64,000 bases of DNA from Sphingobacterium tabacisoli (GTDB lineage: Bacteria; Bacteroidota; Bacteroidia; Sphingobacteriales; Sphingobacteriaceae), in contig NZ_JAEQMU010000005.1 of NCBI RefSeq assembly GCF_017908035.1, positions 400,531 to 464,530 on the forward strand, given 5' to 3'. The notes under the pieces were generated by a model, which saw nothing but the letters and a program-made list of their open reading frames with translations, had not been told where the DNA came from and ran no database searches. The translations under genes were made by a program, and so were the position numbers. Shown one piece after another: positions 61,676 through 64,000 of the stretch (position 1 is its first letter; every line of letters starts with the position of its first letter).

Positions 61676-62560
61676 CTATGGAATCAGTTCGATTGGATTG
61701 TTCGTAATTTTAGACGGTACATAACTGTCATCATTCTTGACATTTATAGATTTCACCTTCGAGGTATCTAGTGTAGCAGACGAGTTTGAATTACCAGAAG
61801 ACGATCTAACCATAATCCCTCCAGAAACATTTGTGGTTGCGGAACTACGAGCGCTCATATACGCACTAGGATTGGCCCGAAATGCCTTCTGCAATTTTTC
61901 GACCTCCGATGCCGTAGATGCGATGGCCTTTTCCGATGGCGCTATCCGAATACCTGTCTCGTCCTCTATTTTGTCGAATCCAGCATACTCAAACTCAACC
62001 TCTCCTTTGCTATCTTTAGCAGAGAGAATCAATCCCGGCAGGCCATGTAACTTCCATGGACCTCCTGACAGAGGAATCTCCGTTGTAAACCACACCATAT
62101 AATGGCGCCCTTTAAAGTCCGTTGTGGCCTTTTGACAGCTATATCCACCTATATCCTTTGTCTCCTCCAAAATTTCCCAATCCTGCTCTGGGTAGACACT
62201 TGATAGGACAAACTCATCGGTAGCCACCTTCACAATTTCAGTCATTTTCTGTTGTGCGGATTCAATAATGTACGTCTCACTAATTGGCGAAGTCCTTTTT
62301 AAAATAACCAAGTTTCCATCAAAAGCAGGATCATCCATCTGTTTTTTCATATCCTCCTGCATTCTCGTTCCCGAATAGCTAGCATAGTAACTACCTCCCT
62401 CGCCGAGATAAGTCACCACTTCATCTTTGATAAACTTGTCCCGTTGTGTTGTATCATTTACATGTTTAAAGTTATAATGTACCTTAGCCAAAGGCTTTTC
62501 TTGAGTGTAGGACTTTGTTGCCCCAAAGAGCAGTAGTCCAAAAAATAGTATTCTTTTCAT
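61676..62560 (-). CDS. GLPGLI family exported protein
   Basis: A 294-residue protein with a signal peptide (about 1-19, ending KSYTQ). The family motif appears as WKLHGLPGLILSAKDSKGEV (about 185-205), preceded by the Cys-containing YSCQKATTDFKGRHYMVWF. GLPGLI proteins are periplasmic and always occur in Bacteroidota, usually beside a barrel protein as here; their function is unknown. The C-terminus is Ser/Asn-rich. First gene of the pair. Confidence 0.92.
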   Translation of the reverse strand: MKRILFFGLLLFGATKSYTQEKPLAKVHYNFKHVNDTTQRDKFIKDEVVTYLGEGGSYYASYSGTRMQEDMKKQMDDPAFDGNLVILKRTSPISETYIIESAQQKMTEIVKVATDEFVLSSVYPEQDWEILEETKDIGGYSCQKATTDFKGRHYMVWFTTEIPLSGGPWKLHGLPGLILSAKDSKGEVEFEYAGFDKIEDETGIRIAPSEKAIASTASEVEKLQKAFRANPSAYMSARSSATTNVSGGIMVRSSSGNSNSSATLDTSKVKSINVKNDDSYVPSKITNNPIELIP

Positions 62561-62713
62561 TTAATTACGGTTTTGTAGTAAATATACGATTTTTCCGTAG
62601 ACATCAAATTTTATTAATCTTTTATAGAAAATATTTGTAACGAATCCTACATTGCATAGACTTACTGACTAAATTTAGAATAACTTGATGAATTATAACA
62701 ACCAAATAAAGCT

Positions 62714-63220
62714 GTGAACCAATTGAACGAAAAACTATTCTTGAATCACATCGACGAGCATAAAGGCATTCTCCACAAAGTAGCTCGCATGTATATGCAC
62801 AACAAAGAAGATCGCGAGGACCTCCAACAGGAGATTATCGTACAACTTTGGAAATCATATTCCAAATTCAAAGGAGATTCCGCTTTTTCAACTTGGATGT
62901 ATCGCGTATCTATAAACACTGCCATCACCTATTTCAAGAAAGATAAACGCCGTAGCGATCGCTATGCCTACGACGCCACTTATGAGCCTGAGCATGAACC
63001 CTATAATACAGACAAAGAGAAACAGCTCGAACTCTTTTATTTGGCTGCGCAACAGCTCAATAAAATCGAAAAAGCCCTCATCTTTTATTTTATGGAAGGC
63101 CTGTCTCATCGTGATACCGGCACATTATTAGGAATCACCGAGGGCAATGTTAGGGTAAAACTGAATCGTACAAAAGAAAAATTGCAAAACATTATAAAGA
63201 AACTAGACCATGAATTTTGA
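62714..63220 (+). CDS. ECF-type RNA polymerase sigma factor
   Basis: A 168-residue sigma-70-family factor with region 2 (about 10-80, KEDREDLQQEIIVQLWKSY, FSTWMYRVSINTAITYFKK) and region 4 (about 110-162, YFMEGLSHRDTGTLLGITEGNVRVKLNRTKEKL). The start is a GTG at 62714; no ATG lies near, and the family N-terminus (NQLNEKLFLNHIDEHKG) supports it. It overlaps the next gene by 11 bp, so a co-expressed membrane protein is likely its regulator. Confidence 0.92.
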   Translation: MNQLNEKLFLNHIDEHKGILHKVARMYMHNKEDREDLQQEIIVQLWKSYSKFKGDSAFSTWMYRVSINTAITYFKKDKRRSDRYAYDATYEPEHEPYNTDKEKQLELFYLAAQQLNKIEKALIFYFMEGLSHRDTGTLLGITEGNVRVKLNRTKEKLQNIIKKLDHEF

Positions 63221-63827
63221 AGAACTAAAATCAACGTGGAATGCTGATCCCACACAGGAAGTACATATTCCAACACATATCAAACAGTTACGTAAAGCAC
63301 AACATCCCCTGGATAAACTAAAACGCAACATGAAAAACGAAGGTTATATGCAAATCGTAGCTATTATCTTCATGGCATTTGCTCCACAGCTATTTGATCT
63401 TGCCCCAAACACCTACTTGATTTACTATACCAGCTACGCCATAGTCGTACTTGTCTCGATATATTACTTAAATATATTTCGCCACTTCTACCAGCGCGTC
63501 AGCCATTATACGAATGATACCAAAGACAACCTCAGCGAAATATATTACGAGTTCAAGTTGAATATTGAGCGCTATCATTCCTTTGGTTTTCTACTTATCC
63601 CATTTGTACTCGTGTGGACCTCTGTATATACCTATAGTCGTCTCATTGAGCAAGGGAAAGACCTCAGTGCGATAGCAGATTCCAACAAACAACCATTACT
63701 AATCGTTATATTAATTACCTTACTTCTTGTTCCATTGGCTATAATAGCCTGGACGAGATATTTCTACACTCCTTATACCAAACAAATCAAAACTGTGCTA
63801 GACGAGTTGAAAAAAGACGAACTCTAA
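63210..63827 (+). CDS. Membrane protein co-encoded with the sigma factor (possible anti-sigma factor)
   Basis: A 205-residue protein whose first 45 residues are cytoplasmic and charged (FEELKSTWNADPTQEVHI). Four membrane segments follow at about 46-63, 67-88, 123-143 and 163-185. It overlaps the sigma gene by 11 bp. It has no recognisable zinc anti-sigma motif (HxxxCxxC). By position it may hold the sigma factor at the membrane, but this is inferred from context only. Confidence 0.7.
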   Translation: MNFEELKSTWNADPTQEVHIPTHIKQLRKAQHPLDKLKRNMKNEGYMQIVAIIFMAFAPQLFDLAPNTYLIYYTSYAIVVLVSIYYLNIFRHFYQRVSHYTNDTKDNLSEIYYEFKLNIERYHSFGFLLIPFVLVWTSVYTYSRLIEQGKDLSAIADSNKQPLLIVILITLLLVPLAIIAWTRYFYTPYTKQIKTVLDELKKDEL

Positions 63828-63844
63828 CCCCCCACCTATCGCTG

Positions 63845-63985
63845 TCTAAAAAGTTGTCCAACCAAAAGGTCAAACTTTTTAGATTCTGTGTTAATATACA
63901 AGTCAATTTTATATTTTTTTGTAATTTTAGGTTTTAGGCGGTCTTGTACCAGCCTGTTTAGGGTAGCCCTCGTTGGCTGCCCTAA
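63845..63985. repeat. Hairpin-rich right edge, possible insertion-sequence end
   Basis: A perfect 11-bp inverted repeat TCTAAAAAGTT / AACTTTTTAGA (63845-63855, 63873-63883; 17-nt loop) is followed by a second hairpin TTAGGGTAGCC / GGCTGCCCTAA (63958-63968, 63975-63985). CTGTCTAAAAAGTT resembles the terminal repeats of some IS families. No transposase is visible within the window. It could also be an ordinary terminator cluster for the sigma operon. Confidence 0.35.
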
Positions 63986-64000
63986 TTTGTATCTACCTTA

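Noticed and set aside
63836..64000. 53-codon open minus-strand frame at the right edge (possible transposase end)
   Set aside because: A stop codon closes it at the window edge (63998-64000), there is no ATG, and it covers the hairpins. More likely non-coding.

Overview
This window reads as a chromosomal segment of a Bacteroidota bacterium, most likely in the Sphingobacteriaceae (Sphingobacterium/Pedobacter-like). The evidence is: type IX secretion (T9SS) type B C-terminal domains, a PorP/SprF protein, a SusC/SusD pair, a GLPGLI/outer-membrane-barrel pair, many genes with the Bacteroidota -7 promoter box TAnnTTTG and few Shine-Dalgarno sites, a bacillithiol gene (bshC) and a futalosine-pathway gene (mqnB). 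The DNA is AT-rich throughout. I saw no rRNA genes, no CRISPR array and no complete insertion sequence.

Layout. 1-1.7 kb: tandem glucosaminidases and an O-methyltransferase. 1.8-2.9 kb: folE plus a 6-pyruvoyl-tetrahydropterin-synthase-like gene. 3-7.2 kb: mqnB, pdhB, a secreted DUF6263 protein, gcvH and anmK. 7.2-16.5 kb: a minus-strand housekeeping block (DUF2461, cdsA, DUF2007, a CPBP protease, a large Tricorn-like protease, a zinc-ribbon protein, a Nif3-family protein, a small membrane protein and an RsmI-like methylase). 16.5-31.9 kb: two adjacent paralogous surface-protein operons on the minus strand. Each encodes a tandem-repeat fibre-like protein, then a secreted multidomain protein, then a T9SS type B protein; the upstream operon also carries a PorP/SprF protein. 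32.2-43.1 kb: gcvP, bshC, a conserved protein of unknown function, a NUDIX hydrolase, a phosphosugar mutase, a lipoprotein, and mitochondrial-type 2,4-dienoyl-CoA reductase and enoyl-CoA isomerase genes. 43.2-48 kb: an orphan ExbD, an MG2/TonB-plug protein, purD and tRNA-Glu. 48.3-53.3 kb: SusD and SusC. 53.7-58.5 kb: two regulator/partner units (GntR with a fosmidomycin-resistance-like transporter; QorB-like oxidoreductase with an HxlR regulator), both with visible operator palindromes, and a DHA2 transporter. 58.5-63.8 kb: a tRNA deacylase, the GLPGLI/barrel pair, and an ECF sigma factor overlapping a membrane protein. A hairpin-rich stretch at the right edge may be an insertion-sequence end.

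The best candidate for an undescribed system is the duplicated surface operon pair at 16.5-31.9 kb. The repeat proteins contain exact-period 276-bp and 216-bp tandem repeats that look recently expanded and share a C-terminal module. The two middle proteins share only a short basic C-terminal tail around an Asn-Pro. Only the third gene of each operon has a recognisable T9SS sorting domain. I infer a modular cell-surface fibre or adhesin exported through T9SS with a dedicated SprF-like partner. A second general signal is a recurring -7 promoter box placed 4-5 nt before the ATG of at least six genes, which suggests leaderless transcripts.
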